Assembly: GCA_017409825.1 (NCBI GenBank)
Contig: JAFQRZ010000024.1
Coordinates: forward strand, 186,001 to 250,000
Length of the DNA stretch: 64,000 bases
Origin: Agathobacter sp.
Lineage (GTDB): Bacteria; Bacillota; Clostridia; Lachnospirales; Lachnospiraceae
Direction of reading: 5' to 3'
Part shown: piece after piece, positions 45,201-52,937 of the stretch
Layout of the letters: each line of letters begins with the position of its first letter
Numbering within the stretch: position 1 is the first letter of the stretch
The notes under the pieces: generated by a model
Told to the model about the DNA's origin: nothing
The model's input: only the letters and a program-made list of their open reading frames with translations
The model's database searches: none
Position numbers and translations under genes: made by a program

Positions 45201-46296
45201 AAAAGTACGTGAAATGAATGATTTACATCATGCAAAAGATGCCTATTTAAATATCGTTGTAGGAAACACCTATTTTGTTAAATTTACAAAAAATGCTTCA
45301 TGGTTTATACATAATAATCCAGGTCGTAGTTACAATCTACAGAAAATGTTTACATCTTCCAAGGTAGAAAGCAATGGTGAAATTGCATGGATTTCAGGCG
45401 AAAATGGAACAATAAAAACTGTTAGAAACACAATGAACAAAAATAATATTCTTGTTACACGTAGATCTTATGAAGTAACAGGAGCTCTGTTCGATTTGCA
45501 AATATTAAAGAAAGGAAAAGGACAGGTATCAATTAAAGGTAGCAACGATAGATTATCTGATATTTCAAAATATGGTGGATATAACAAGGCTACCGGTACT
45601 TATTTTGTTTTGGTAGAGTCAAAAGATAAAAAAGGAAATAAAATTCGTACGATAGAGTATGTTCCATTATATTTAAAAGATAAAATGGAGCAAGATAGTG
45701 AATCTGCAAAAAATATTTTAATAGAAAGAGGCCTAATAGATCCAATTATATTAATCCATAAAATAAAAATAGATAGTTTATTTAAAGTAGATGGATTTTA
45801 TATGTGGCTTTCTGGCCGAACTGGCAATCAGTTAGTTTTTAAAGGGGCAAATCAATTAATTTTGTCCGATTACTATCAAACGATTTTAAAAAAAGTTATT
45901 AAATTCTATAACAGACGACTTGAAAATAAAAACTATATGATTTCTGAAAAAGATAATTTAACACACGAAGCATTACTTAACCTATATGATTGTTTTATTG
46001 ATAAATTATCAAATGCAATCTATAGTAAACGTTTAGGGTTACAAGCAATCACTTTACAGGAAAAGAAAGAAAATTTTATAAAACTTAGTATTGAGAATAA
46101 ATGTTTAGTTTTGTATGAAGTATTGCATTTATTCCAATGTCAAAGTGTAGCTGCGAACCTTTCTCAAATTGGCGGTCCTGGACATGCTGGAATACTAGTT
46201 TTAAACAATAATATTACCAAAGCAAACAAAATTTCAATTATTAATCAATCTCCAACCGGAATCTACGAACAGGAGATTGATTTAAAATCAGTATGA
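42286..46296 (+). CDS. cas9: CRISPR-associated endonuclease Cas9, type II-A
   Basis: ATG 42286 follows AAGGAGG; the longer frame from 42217 runs back through the tracrRNA. The 1336-residue protein has RuvC-I with D10 (LGLDIGTGSVGWAV), the arginine-rich bridge helix (RRIARTSRRRLARRSWR), RuvC-II with E770 (FVEMSREK), the HNH site with D850, H851 and N874 (DIDHIYPQS, ELNSEKSD), and RuvC-III with H982 and D985 (HHAKDAYLN). All catalytic residues are present, so both strands of target DNA should be cut. Length and partners fit II-A. It overlaps cas1 by four bases. The PAM cannot be read from the sequence. Confidence 0.98.
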   Translation: MEKEYYLGLDIGTGSVGWAVTTPNYEIIRSHGKSMWGVRLFESAKTAEERRIARTSRRRLARRSWRIELLQAIFCSEIDKIDNGFFHRMKESQYLPEDKRNLEGIIPSLPYTLFVDKKYTDKDYHKQFPTIYHLKKYLMETEETPDIRLVYLAIHHIIKHRGHFLFHGNFDSIRDFNNLFEQFYESISNEELDFSISLSKDEIDLIEDILKDKNLTRSTKKSKLQKELHANTLCEKAILALLCGCTVKLSDIFGNSELDDVERPKICFTEASYEDNASIYETELGEFYYIIAQAKAIYDWTILVDILGEKDSLSSSKVSLYNKHKKDLKYLKKIVKTYLTQEDYKNIFVKTSDRLSNYPAYIGMTKVNGKKVTIQGKQCSKDDFYLFLKKNVVSKIEEEKILYLVEELNKGSFLPKLVTKENSVLPNQIHLYELNVILDNLEDKLPVIKENREKIEQIFSFRIPYYVGPLNGIRKNGVSSNWAVRNSNEKIYPWNFEEVINIEESAERFIRRMTNKCTYLVHEDVLPKNSILYSKFVVLNELNNLRLNGEPISIELKQRIYEELFQRTRKVTQKKLKDYLVRNGIAERNVDITGIDGDFKGSLIAYHDFKEKLTGVDLSQDEKENIILNITLFGEDKKLLKQRLKKLYPRLTDKQLTELSKLSYAGWGRFSYKFLSRITAPSPDSGEVWTIIQALWETNDNLMQILSSKYLFEKEIERENGVLETEEISYKLVDELYVSPSVKRQIWQTLIIVKEICKIMGNPPLRIFVEMSREKLENKRTTSRRNYLIDLYKNCTFEEKEWIKELEVIDESSLRGDKLYLYYTQKGRCMYSGEPIELEDLWDNRKYDIDHIYPQSKIMDDSIDNRVLVKKELNSEKSDTYPIKPEIRNSMKSFWNSLLDGGFISKKKFERLTRSTEFEANELAGFIDRQLVETRQGTKAVASILKQTLPNSEIVYTKAKIVSKFRDDFDFIKVREMNDLHHAKDAYLNIVVGNTYFVKFTKNASWFIHNNPGRSYNLQKMFTSSKVESNGEIAWISGENGTIKTVRNTMNKNNILVTRRSYEVTGALFDLQILKKGKGQVSIKGSNDRLSDISKYGGYNKATGTYFVLVESKDKKGNKIRTIEYVPLYLKDKMEQDSESAKNILIERGLIDPIILIHKIKIDSLFKVDGFYMWLSGRTGNQLVFKGANQLILSDYYQTILKKVIKFYNRRLENKNYMISEKDNLTHEALLNLYDCFIDKLSNAIYSKRLGLQAITLQEKKENFIKLSIENKCLVLYEVLHLFQCQSVAANLSQIGGPGHAGILVLNNNITKANKISIINQSPTGIYEQEIDLKSV

Positions 46297-47165
46297 GTTG
46301 GAGAATTATCGTTATCTCAAAACGAGCAAAACTAGATTATCAACTTGGTTTTATGGTTGTACGTAGTGATGAGATAACGAAAATCCATCTAGGCGAAATT
46401 TCTACTATTTTGATTGAATCTACGGCTGTATCAATTACAACTAGTCTGCTTGCAGAATTAACCAAGAGAAAGATTAAAGTAATTTTTTGTGATGAAAAAC
46501 GTAATCCTTCTTCTGAATTGATTGGTTATTATGGAAGTCACGATACAAGTAACAAAGTAAGACATCAAATAGCATGGAAGCAAAATACAAAAGAAGCTAT
46601 CTGGACAGAAATTGTGACAGAGAAAATTCGAAAACAAAAAGAGTTTTTAGAATTACTAAATAAGGAGGAAGCGATATTATTAGATTCATATATTAAAGAA
46701 ATTTCATGGAATGATGAATCTAATAGGGAAGGTCACGCTGCAAAAGTATATTTTAATGCATTATTTGGATTGGATTTTACGAGAACTGCTGATTCTCCTA
46801 TCAATGCTGGTTTAAATTATGGTTATACAATTATTTTATCTGCTTTTTGTAGGGAAGTAGTTGCTAATGGCTATATTACGCAACTTGGACTATTTCACGA
46901 TAATATGTTCAACCAATTTAATTTAGCTTCCGATTTAATGGAGCCATTTCGTATTTTGGTCGACCAAAAAGTATATTCTATGCGATATAGCGAATTAGAA
47001 CATGAACAGAAAATGGAATTAGTAAATATTCTTAACCAGGAAGTACGAATTGATGGGAAAAACCAATATGTTAATAATGCAATTAAAATATATTGTAAAA
47101 GTATATTTGATGCTTTAAATGAGAATGACAGTTCCTTAATTCGTTTTTATAGTTTTGAGTTATAG
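46293..47165 (+). CDS. cas1: CRISPR-associated endonuclease Cas1
   Basis: The 290-residue protein is Cas1 of type II: MSWRIIVISKRAKLDYQLGFMVVR, STILIESTAVSITTSLLAELTKRKIKVIFCDEKRNPSSEL, NREGHAAKVYFNALFG with the metal-binding glutamate, NAGLNYGYTIILSAFCREVVANGY, and LGLFHDNMFNQFNLASDLMEPFR with the histidine and aspartate. It inserts new spacers together with Cas2. The four-base overlaps with cas9 show translational coupling. Confidence 0.98.
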   Translation: MSWRIIVISKRAKLDYQLGFMVVRSDEITKIHLGEISTILIESTAVSITTSLLAELTKRKIKVIFCDEKRNPSSELIGYYGSHDTSNKVRHQIAWKQNTKEAIWTEIVTEKIRKQKEFLELLNKEEAILLDSYIKEISWNDESNREGHAAKVYFNALFGLDFTRTADSPINAGLNYGYTIILSAFCREVVANGYITQLGLFHDNMFNQFNLASDLMEPFRILVDQKVYSMRYSELEHEQKMELVNILNQEVRIDGKNQYVNNAIKIYCKSIFDALNENDSSLIRFYSFEL

Positions 47166-47169
47166 ATTT

Positions 47170-47475
47170 ATGCGAGTAATAGTATTTTTTGATTTACCTG
47201 TTGTAACAGGAGAAGAACGAAAAGCATATATACAGTTTCGTAAATTCCTTTTAAAAAGTGGTTTTATGATGGTGCAAGAGTCTGTATATTGCAAATTAGC
47301 ATTGAATGGAAGTACGGTGAATTCCATTATCGATAATGTACGTAGAAATAGTCCAGAAAAAGGATTAATTCAGATACTTACAATCACAGAAAAACAGTAT
47401 TCTAAAATGGATATGATAATAGGTGATGTTAAAAGTGAAATTCTAGATAGCGATGAAAGGCTGGTGATTCTATGA
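47170..47475 (+). CDS. cas2: CRISPR-associated endonuclease Cas2
   Basis: I start at ATG 47170 (MRVIVFFDLPVVTGEERKAY), the usual Cas2 beginning; the upstream TTG at 47155 lies inside cas1. The 101 residues have the ferredoxin-like fold phrases KFLLKSGFMMVQESVYCKL and IQILTITEKQYSKMDMIIG. It bridges Cas1 dimers in the integration complex. The gene lies four bases after cas1 and overlaps csn2 by four. Confidence 0.97.
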   Translation: MRVIVFFDLPVVTGEERKAYIQFRKFLLKSGFMMVQESVYCKLALNGSTVNSIIDNVRRNSPEKGLIQILTITEKQYSKMDMIIGDVKSEILDSDERLVIL

Positions 47476-48140
47476 TATTAGCACATTCAGAATTGACAGA
47501 ATCATTACATATTTCTGATTTTGAAGTAACCGAGTGGATAGTAGAATCTCCAGAACTTTTTATACAATATCTCAATGAATTATCTGTTCAAATTAATGGA
47601 CAAAATGGAAGATTTGTATTATCTAGAAATGACAAAGAACTTAACATTTCAAAATCTATTGAGATTATATTTAGTCCGTTTTTATTAGAGATAAATGAAA
47701 AGAAAGTTCTCTCAAAAATATATCTAGAACTACAAGATATTGCAAATGATGAAAATACATATTTAAAAACGAGAGAACTTGTAACTGCAATACATCAATA
47801 TTTTTTAGATATTGAACAATCATACTCTATGACGCTTTCTATATATGATGATATTGATTTGCAGAGTTTATTTAAACTTCTTGGTGTAAAAATAGAAGTT
47901 AATTCATTAAGTTTATTTGAAATACTTCTTCAATATATGAAGTTGCAAACAGTTCTGTTAAATAAAAAACTTATTATTCTTGTTAACACAAATAGTTACT
48001 TGACTGAAACACAAATACAAGAGTTATGTTTATTCTCTCAGCATAATGAAATAAATATTCTATTATACGAGAGTTATCAAAGATATTTTACAAAAAAAAT
48101 TAAAACATATATAATAGATACAGATAAATGTGAAATATAA
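47472..48140 (+). CDS. csn2: Type II-A CRISPR-associated protein Csn2
   Basis: The 222-residue protein is placed last in the cas operon and its length matches Csn2. Phrases such as FVLSRNDKELNISKSIEIIFSPFLLEINEKKVLSKIY and LLNKKLIILVNTNSYLTETQIQELCLFSQHNEINILLYES fit the family. Csn2 forms a tetrameric ring on DNA ends and is needed for spacer capture. Its presence makes the system II-A rather than II-C. It ends 57 bases before the first repeat. Confidence 0.93.
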   Translation: MILAHSELTESLHISDFEVTEWIVESPELFIQYLNELSVQINGQNGRFVLSRNDKELNISKSIEIIFSPFLLEINEKKVLSKIYLELQDIANDENTYLKTRELVTAIHQYFLDIEQSYSMTLSIYDDIDLQSLFKLLGVKIEVNSLSLFEILLQYMKLQTVLLNKKLIILVNTNSYLTETQIQELCLFSQHNEINILLYESYQRYFTKKIKTYIIDTDKCEI

Positions 48141-48197
48141 TTTATGTTTGAATACTAGTTTTATACTCCGTGATAGTATTTCATTTTCTAATTTGAG
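48141..48197 (+). promoter_or_regulatory. CRISPR leader with ATTTGAG anchor
   Basis: The 57-base leader runs from the csn2 stop to repeat 1 and ends in ATTTGAG (48191-48197). This matches the leader-anchoring sequence of type II-A systems, which fixes integration at the first repeat. GTTTGAATAC at 48146-48155 copies the reverse complement of the repeat end. Confidence 0.8.
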
Positions 48198-48893
48198 GTT
48201 TGAGAATGATGTAAAAACATAAGGTATTCAAACGGTTACTGTACTCTTACAGGTATAGACCAAGTTTGAGAATGATGTAAAAACATAAGGTATTCAAACT
48301 CTACTCTCCGTGTCCTGTACGACGGGAACGTTTGAGAATGATGTAAAAACATAAGGTATTCAAACCTTAAGAACGATTGGAACACCTGAAGCACCGTTTG
48401 AGAATGATGTAAAAACATAAGGTATTCAAACCGTTGTTGAGATTACAACAGATGAAGAGGTGTTTGAGAATGATGTAAAAACATAAGGTATTCAAACTTA
48501 ATGATTCTTGCAACATCATCAATGCCCGTTTGAGAATGATGTAAAAACATAAGGTATTCAAACCTAAAGGCATGGGAAGAAGTGCTGCGTAGAGTTTGAG
48601 AATGATGTAAAAACATAAGGTATTCAAACGATGGATGATACCTACAGAGAGGTACACGCGTTTGAGAATGATGTAAAAACGTAAGGTATTCAAACAGACC
48701 AACTTGCACCAATGCTTGCTTGTGTGTTTGAGAATGATGTAAAAACGTAAGGTATTCAAACTCAAGCTGGTGTGCAAAAGTGCCGTAAAAGGTTTGAGAA
48801 TGATGTAAAAACGTAAGATATTCAAACTATTGAATATTTAAACAAAAGCATTAGAGAGTTTGAGAATGATGTAAAAACGTAAGATATATAAAC
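48198..48893 (+). CRISPR. Type II-A CRISPR array, 11 repeats and 10 spacers
   Basis: Each 36-base repeat runs from GTTTGAGAATGATG to GGTATTCAAAC, starting at 48198, 48264, 48330, 48396, 48462, 48528, 48594, 48660, 48726, 48792 and 48858. All ten spacers are exactly 30 bases. Repeats 1-7 are identical. Repeats 8-11 have A22G, repeats 10-11 add G27A, and repeat 11 adds T31A and C32T. The decay toward 48893 marks that as the old, leader-distal end. No spacer matched another part of the window by eye. Confidence 0.98.
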
Positions 48894-48923
48894 CAATAAC
48901 TTATATTTATATTGATATTTATA

Positions 48924-48956
48924 TTGATATAGTATATACTAAGTATATACTATATC
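48924..48956 (+). promoter_or_regulatory. mazEF promoter and 31-bp palindromic operator
   Basis: Bases 48926-48940 are the perfect reverse complement of 48942-48956 around a single A. TTGATA (48924-48929), a 16-base spacer and TATACT (48946-48951) place a promoter within it. This is the expected site of autorepression by the antitoxin. It begins 33 bases after the last CRISPR repeat. Confidence 0.8.
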
Positions 48957-48970
48957 AAAGGAGGTATATT

Positions 48971-49213
48971 ATGCAGGCACAAGTAAAAGAATGGGGAAAT
49001 AGCCAAGGTATCCGTATCCCAAAAGAAGCCTTAAAAAGTGCAGGAATTGAAGTAAATGAAGTATTAAATGTAACTGTATCAAACGGAATGATTTCACTTG
49101 TAAAAATACATCGACATAAAACACTAGAAGAAAGAGCTGCTGAATTTGATGGAAAATTATTATTAGATGGTGAATATGACTGGGGAGATGCTGTTGGAAG
49201 AGAGGTATGGTAA
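48971..49213 (+). CDS. mazE: MazE-like (AbrB-type) antitoxin
   Basis: The 80-residue protein has the SpoVT/AbrB-type swapped-hairpin domain: QVKEWGNSQGIRIPKEALKSAGIEVNEVLNVTVSNGMISLVKI. An acidic tail (AAEFDGKLLLDGEYDWGDAVGREVW) would thread into the toxin. It follows a strong AAAGGAGG site and a palindromic operator. It overlaps the toxin start by one base. Confidence 0.93.
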   Translation: MQAQVKEWGNSQGIRIPKEALKSAGIEVNEVLNVTVSNGMISLVKIHRHKTLEERAAEFDGKLLLDGEYDWGDAVGREVW

Positions 49214-49515
49214 TGAACTATTTACAGCAAGGTGATATTCTCAAAATAGAAAAGGTCAAGCATCCCGTATTAGTTGTTAGTAAAAACTTTTTTAATACAA
49301 GTGGTCAGATTATAGGATGTCCGATTATTAAAGATTCTATATCTGGTCCTTTACATATTTGGATGGAAACAGATGAAACGAAAGGATATGTACAATGTGA
49401 AAAAATTGCACTGCTAGATTTATCTGTTCGTGGACATAAAAAAATAGACCGATTACCTATTTCAGACATGATTGAAATCTCTGATGCAATTCAAAGCATA
49501 TTTGAATATGTTTAA
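49213..49515 (+). CDS. mazF: MazF/PemK-like mRNA interferase toxin
   Basis: ATG 49213 shares its A with the antitoxin stop TAA and lies seven bases after AGAGAGG; ATG 49207 would add only MV. The 100 residues have the MazF fold phrases LQQGDILKIEKVKHPVLVVSKNFFN and GYVQCEKIALLDLSVRGHKKIDRLP, where the conserved D-C-E-K and serine-region elements fit the CcdB/MazF family. It would cut mRNA at short sequence motifs. Shared terminator at 49529-49573. Confidence 0.92.
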   Translation: MNYLQQGDILKIEKVKHPVLVVSKNFFNTSGQIIGCPIIKDSISGPLHIWMETDETKGYVQCEKIALLDLSVRGHKKIDRLPISDMIEISDAIQSIFEYV

Positions 49516-49528
49516 AAAAGAGCAGAAT

Positions 49529-49573
49529 AAAAGCCCTAAAGACGCAATGATAAAAATCTTTGGGGCTTTTTAT
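49529..49573. terminator. Bidirectional terminator between mazF and the recombinase
   Basis: AAAAGCCCTAAAGA pairs with TCTTTGGGGCTTTT; T runs lie on both strands, serving the converging genes. Confidence 0.8.
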
Positions 49574-49575
49574 AT

Positions 49576-50625
49576 TTATACATCTCTTAGTTTCACTACA
49601 CGTCCTGCACGCTTGCGACGATCTTCTTCAAGTGCAGCATAGTGTTTTCTTGTTGTATTTACATCTTTATGTCCTAAAACATCTGCAACCAGATAAATAT
49701 CACCGGTTTCCTGATAAAGAGTAGTGCCATAAGTGCTTCGAAGCTTATGCGGTGTAATTTTTTTTACATTGGTAACAAGCTGCGAATATTTTTTTACCAG
49801 ATTTTCAACCGCCCGAACGGTAATACGTTTATTCTGAAGCGAAAGGAAGAGTGCATTTCCATGTCCTTCCACTGGTGTAACCAGCATTCGTTCTTCCATA
49901 TATTCAGCCAATGCGTCCATCACTTCATCGCCAAAATAAACCATTACTTCGGCACCACCTTTGCGGTGCACCTTAATCCCATTGTTTTTGAAGTCAATAT
50001 CTGTAATATCCAGTCCCACACATTCAGACACACGGATACCAGTGCCCAACAGAAGCGTTAAAAGGGCCAAATCACGCGTTTTCGTGCGGTCATGGTACTT
50101 TTGTTGTCTAGAACTCAGTTTCTCGCCAGATTCGACCTCATCGAGTAATTGAGCCACTTCATCCACATCCAAACGTACGATAGCCTTATCATGGATTTTC
50201 GGCATATCCACTTTGATAGCTGGGTTTGTATCAATTAATTCATTTTTATAGAAATAATTATAAAAGGTGCGAAGAGAAGAGAGCTTGCGTTTGATGGCTC
50301 GCTCATCATTTGCATGTGCAGTTCCATCTTTTTCATAGAGTTTTAAATGATATAGATATTCTTCGATATCCATTGGCTTTAATTCATCTAAAATACTAAT
50401 TGGAATATCTGTAATATTCATTTTCCTGCAAATTGGGTTTTCTTTATGTAAATAGTCAAAAAAACAACCCAAATCGTATGCATAAGCAATTCTGGTACGA
50501 GAAGCAGTTTTATGTTCAATACCAATAAAGAACTGTTTACAAAAACGTGGCAGATTGCTCATCAATTCTCTTAGATGTAATTCGTTTTTGATATTAATAT
50601 TCTCATGATAGGCTTTTTCTTTCAT
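49576..50625 (-). CDS. Tyrosine recombinase of the Xer family, XerS-like
   Basis: The 349 residues have an N-terminal core-binding domain (FFDYLHKENPICRKMNITDIPISILDELKPMDIEEYL) and a catalytic domain. Active-site residues are R in GTGIRVSE, K in HRKGG, H and R in TPHKLRSTYG, H in LGHKD and the nucleophile Y in TTRKHYAAL. The length and the wording of the linker resemble XerS, the single chromosome-dimer recombinase of streptococci, more than phage integrases. No phage genes or att repeats flank it. SD AAGGA. Confidence 0.87.
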   Translation of the reverse strand: MKEKAYHENINIKNELHLRELMSNLPRFCKQFFIGIEHKTASRTRIAYAYDLGCFFDYLHKENPICRKMNITDIPISILDELKPMDIEEYLYHLKLYEKDGTAHANDERAIKRKLSSLRTFYNYFYKNELIDTNPAIKVDMPKIHDKAIVRLDVDEVAQLLDEVESGEKLSSRQQKYHDRTKTRDLALLTLLLGTGIRVSECVGLDITDIDFKNNGIKVHRKGGAEVMVYFGDEVMDALAEYMEERMLVTPVEGHGNALFLSLQNKRITVRAVENLVKKYSQLVTNVKKITPHKLRSTYGTTLYQETGDIYLVADVLGHKDVNTTRKHYAALEEDRRKRAGRVVKLRDV

Positions 50626-50656
50626 AATATCGTCCTTCCTATAGGATTATGCAAAA

Positions 50657-51418
50657 TTATTCTGTCTTAGGTTTGTCCTTTGTTCGCGGCTCACGTTCGT
50701 ATCTTTGTGGCCAGCCTTTGATATTCCCTTCAAGAATTGCATGGAACATTCGCATTTTTGCACCAGGGTTTTCCAGATTAATCTGACGTACCAGGTCTTT
50801 GGCATATTCGCGACGCGTAAGTCCATCTACTGGACAAGGATTTTTCACCGTAGGAACCTCATATTTATTCATAAATCCGATAACATCCGCCTCAGGTAAA
50901 TACATCATTGGACGAATCACAGTCAAATCCATACGATCCAGATAAGTAACAGGAGAGAAGGAGTGGAAACGTCCCTCGTAAATAAGGGAAAGCATCATTG
51001 TTTCTACAATATCGTCCATATGATGTGCATAAGCGACTTTATTGCAGCCAAGTGCTTTGACTGTATCATTTAATGAGCCTTTTCGCATCTTCGCGCATAA
51101 AGAGCATGGAGACGCCTCTTTACGTTCTTCAAAAATAATATTGCCGATATCTGTTTTCGCAATATGATATTCTACCTCTAATTCCTGGCACAAGGCCTTT
51201 ATTGGGGTCAAATCAAAGCCCTCGAACCCTAAGTCAACCGTAATTGCAATCAACTCGAATTTCTTTGGATAAAAGCGTCTAAGCCCCGCCAAGGCATATA
51301 GGAGAGTGAGAGAGTCCTTACCACCAGAGATACCTACTGCAATTTTGTCCCCTTCCTCAATCATATGATAATCATCAACTGCACGACGTACATAACTGTA
51401 TAATTGTTGTATTTTCAT
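50657..51418 (-). CDS. ttcA: TtcA-like tRNA 2-thiolation protein
   Basis: The 253 residues show the PP-loop SGGKDSLTLLYAL, a CxxC pair in SPCSLCAKMRKG, AHHMDDIVETMML and a further cysteine in KNPCPVDG. This pattern, three cysteines for an iron-sulfur cluster plus an ATP-pyrophosphatase loop, is that of TtcA, which makes 2-thiocytidine in tRNA. Close paralogues with other RNA targets exist in Firmicutes. SD GGAGGA. Confidence 0.88.
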   Translation of the reverse strand: MKIQQLYSYVRRAVDDYHMIEEGDKIAVGISGGKDSLTLLYALAGLRRFYPKKFELIAITVDLGFEGFDLTPIKALCQELEVEYHIAKTDIGNIIFEERKEASPCSLCAKMRKGSLNDTVKALGCNKVAYAHHMDDIVETMMLSLIYEGRFHSFSPVTYLDRMDLTVIRPMMYLPEADVIGFMNKYEVPTVKNPCPVDGLTRREYAKDLVRQINLENPGAKMRMFHAILEGNIKGWPQRYEREPRTKDKPKTE

Positions 51419-51473
51419 AAAATCCTCCGAAAATGAAACATAAATATAATATGAAAGATATTATACAAGAAAA

Positions 51474-51515
51474 CGAATAGTTTGGCTAGGTTTTGCGAAT
51501 AGTTTGTGCTATAAT
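51474..51515 (+). promoter_or_regulatory. dtd promoter with tandem CGAATAGTTTG repeats
   Basis: TGCTATAAT (51507-51515) is an extended -10. CGAATAGTTTG occurs at 51474-51484 and again at 51496-51506, 22 bases apart and ending against the -10. This is suggestive of a tandem activator or repressor site. Confidence 0.5.
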
Positions 51516-51549
51516 TAGGATAAAATAAAATTTAGGAGTATCATATAAC

Positions 51550-51996
51550 ATGAAATTTGTCATTCAACGTGTAAAAAATGCATCCTGTACAGTAGAAAAT
51601 GAAATCATTGGTGAAATTCAGCAGGGATTTTGTGTATTTATAGGTGTTTCTAACGAGGATAACACCGAAATTGCCGATAAAATGATAAAAAAACTCATTG
51701 GTATGCGTATATTTGAGGATGAAAACGGCAAAACAAATTTAAGTTTAGCAGATGTAAATGGAAGCTTATTATTAATTTCCCAATTTACTCTATATGCAGA
51801 CTGTAAAAAAGGAAATCGCCCATCCTTTACCAATGCAGGGAATCCAGAGCTTGCAAATAATTTATACGAATATATTATTGCAAAATGTAAGGAACAGATT
51901 TCAAATGTTCAGACCGGAAGTTTTGGTGCTGATATGAAAATTTCATTATTAAACGATGGACCATTTACAATTGTGTTGGATTCCAAAGAGTTGTAA
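51550..51996 (+). CDS. dtd: D-aminoacyl-tRNA deacylase
   Basis: The 148-residue protein matches Dtd: [37 protein letters not shown], the SQFTLYAD active-site motif, GNRPSFTNA, and [10 protein letters not shown] near the end (the second motif of the family). It clears D-amino acids wrongly attached to tRNA. It is a lone plus-strand gene between two minus-strand blocks, with its own promoter. Confidence 0.96.
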   Translation: MKFVIQRVKNASCTVENEIIGEIQQGFCVFIGVSNEDNTEIADKMIKKLIGMRIFEDENGKTNLSLADVNGSLLLISQFTLYADCKKGNRPSFTNAGNPELANNLYEYIIAKCKEQISNVQTGSFGADMKISLLNDGPFTIVLDSKEL

Positions 51997-52164
51997 TTAT
52001 TCGTAAAACATTGGTTCTGTGAACACAAAATAGTAGTAAATATACCGTAAAATACTTTGATATTAGTATAACATATTTATTCGCGAAAGTCTAGTTTAAC
52101 GAATAGTTATTCTATAAAATAAGGTTTAGCGCATGATTAATCAACATTTTATCTATATCATCCA

Positions 52165-52200
52165 TAAACAAAAAGGAAGTCCTCATATTGAGAACTTCCC
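52165..52200 (-). terminator. Terminator of the cytidylate kinase-like gene
   Basis: On the minus strand GGAAGTTCTCAATATGAGGACTTCC forms the stem, followed by TTTTTG. The 165 bases between it and dtd hold only AT-rich sequence and a third CGAATAGTT copy at 52100. Confidence 0.75.
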
Positions 52201-52225
52201 ATTTTTATGTTTTTTTTATAAATAA

Positions 52226-52879
52226 TTATTCAGATAATTCAATTCCTGCTTTCGTTTTAGCATCCATATATTTGCGGAAATCTAAAATCAAATCAACAGC
52301 ATTATCTACCGATATTTTACTTGTATTAATACACAAATCATAACTAGCAGTATCGCCCCACTTCTTACTTGTATAGTAGTTGTAATAGCTAGCACGCTGT
52401 TTATCGTTTTTGAGAATCAAATCTTTGGCTTTATTTTCGGTTAAATCCATACGTTTGCTAATAATTTTGATTCGATCCTCTAAATCTGCACGTACAAAAA
52501 CATTAATTACATCTGGCTGATTTGCTAATGCATAGTCTGCACAACGGCCAACAATAACGCATGATTCATTTTCTGCAATTTTCTTAATTGTATCGAACTG
52601 AGCAAGGAAAACCTTGTGATTTAAAGGCATATCTAAAAAAGGAGCTGCCGCATAACCACCTGCAGAATATGTATCCATTACCAAAGAATATAAAAAGCTG
52701 CTAGAGGCTTTTTCATCATGATTTTCAAAAATTTCTTCACAAAAACCAGAATCTTTAGCCGCCTGCTGTAATAATTCTTTATCATAATATTTAATTCCAA
52801 GACGTTCTGCCAGCTTTTGGCCAACCAAAAGTCCCATACTTCCAAATTCTCTACCAATTGTATATACCTGATGTCCCAT
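52226..52879 (-). CDS. Cytidylate kinase-like family protein
   Basis: The 217 residues belong to the Cmk-like group: TIGREFGSMGLLVGQKLAERLGIKYYDKELL, then CVIVGRCADYAL, VFVRADLEDRIKIISKRM and KQRASYYNYYTSKKWGDTASYDLCINTSKI. The P-loop is of the GREFGS type rather than GPxGSGKS of true Cmk. It is probably a nucleoside or nucleotide kinase, but the substrate is not established. It stands alone with its own terminator. SD GGGGGC. Confidence 0.88.
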   Translation of the reverse strand: MGHQVYTIGREFGSMGLLVGQKLAERLGIKYYDKELLQQAAKDSGFCEEIFENHDEKASSSFLYSLVMDTYSAGGYAAAPFLDMPLNHKVFLAQFDTIKKIAENESCVIVGRCADYALANQPDVINVFVRADLEDRIKIISKRMDLTENKAKDLILKNDKQRASYYNYYTSKKWGDTASYDLCINTSKISVDNAVDLILDFRKYMDAKTKAGIELSE

Positions 52880-52937
52880 AACACAAGCCCCCTTTTTGTA
52901 AAAATTACATTACAATATTTTTTTATATTTTATCAAA

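Noticed and set aside
48236-48825. Minus-strand open frames with repeating FYIILK and MFLHHSQT phrases
   Set aside because: They are translations of the CRISPR repeats, where 36+30 bases keep the frame open. There is no ribosome site or homologous protein.
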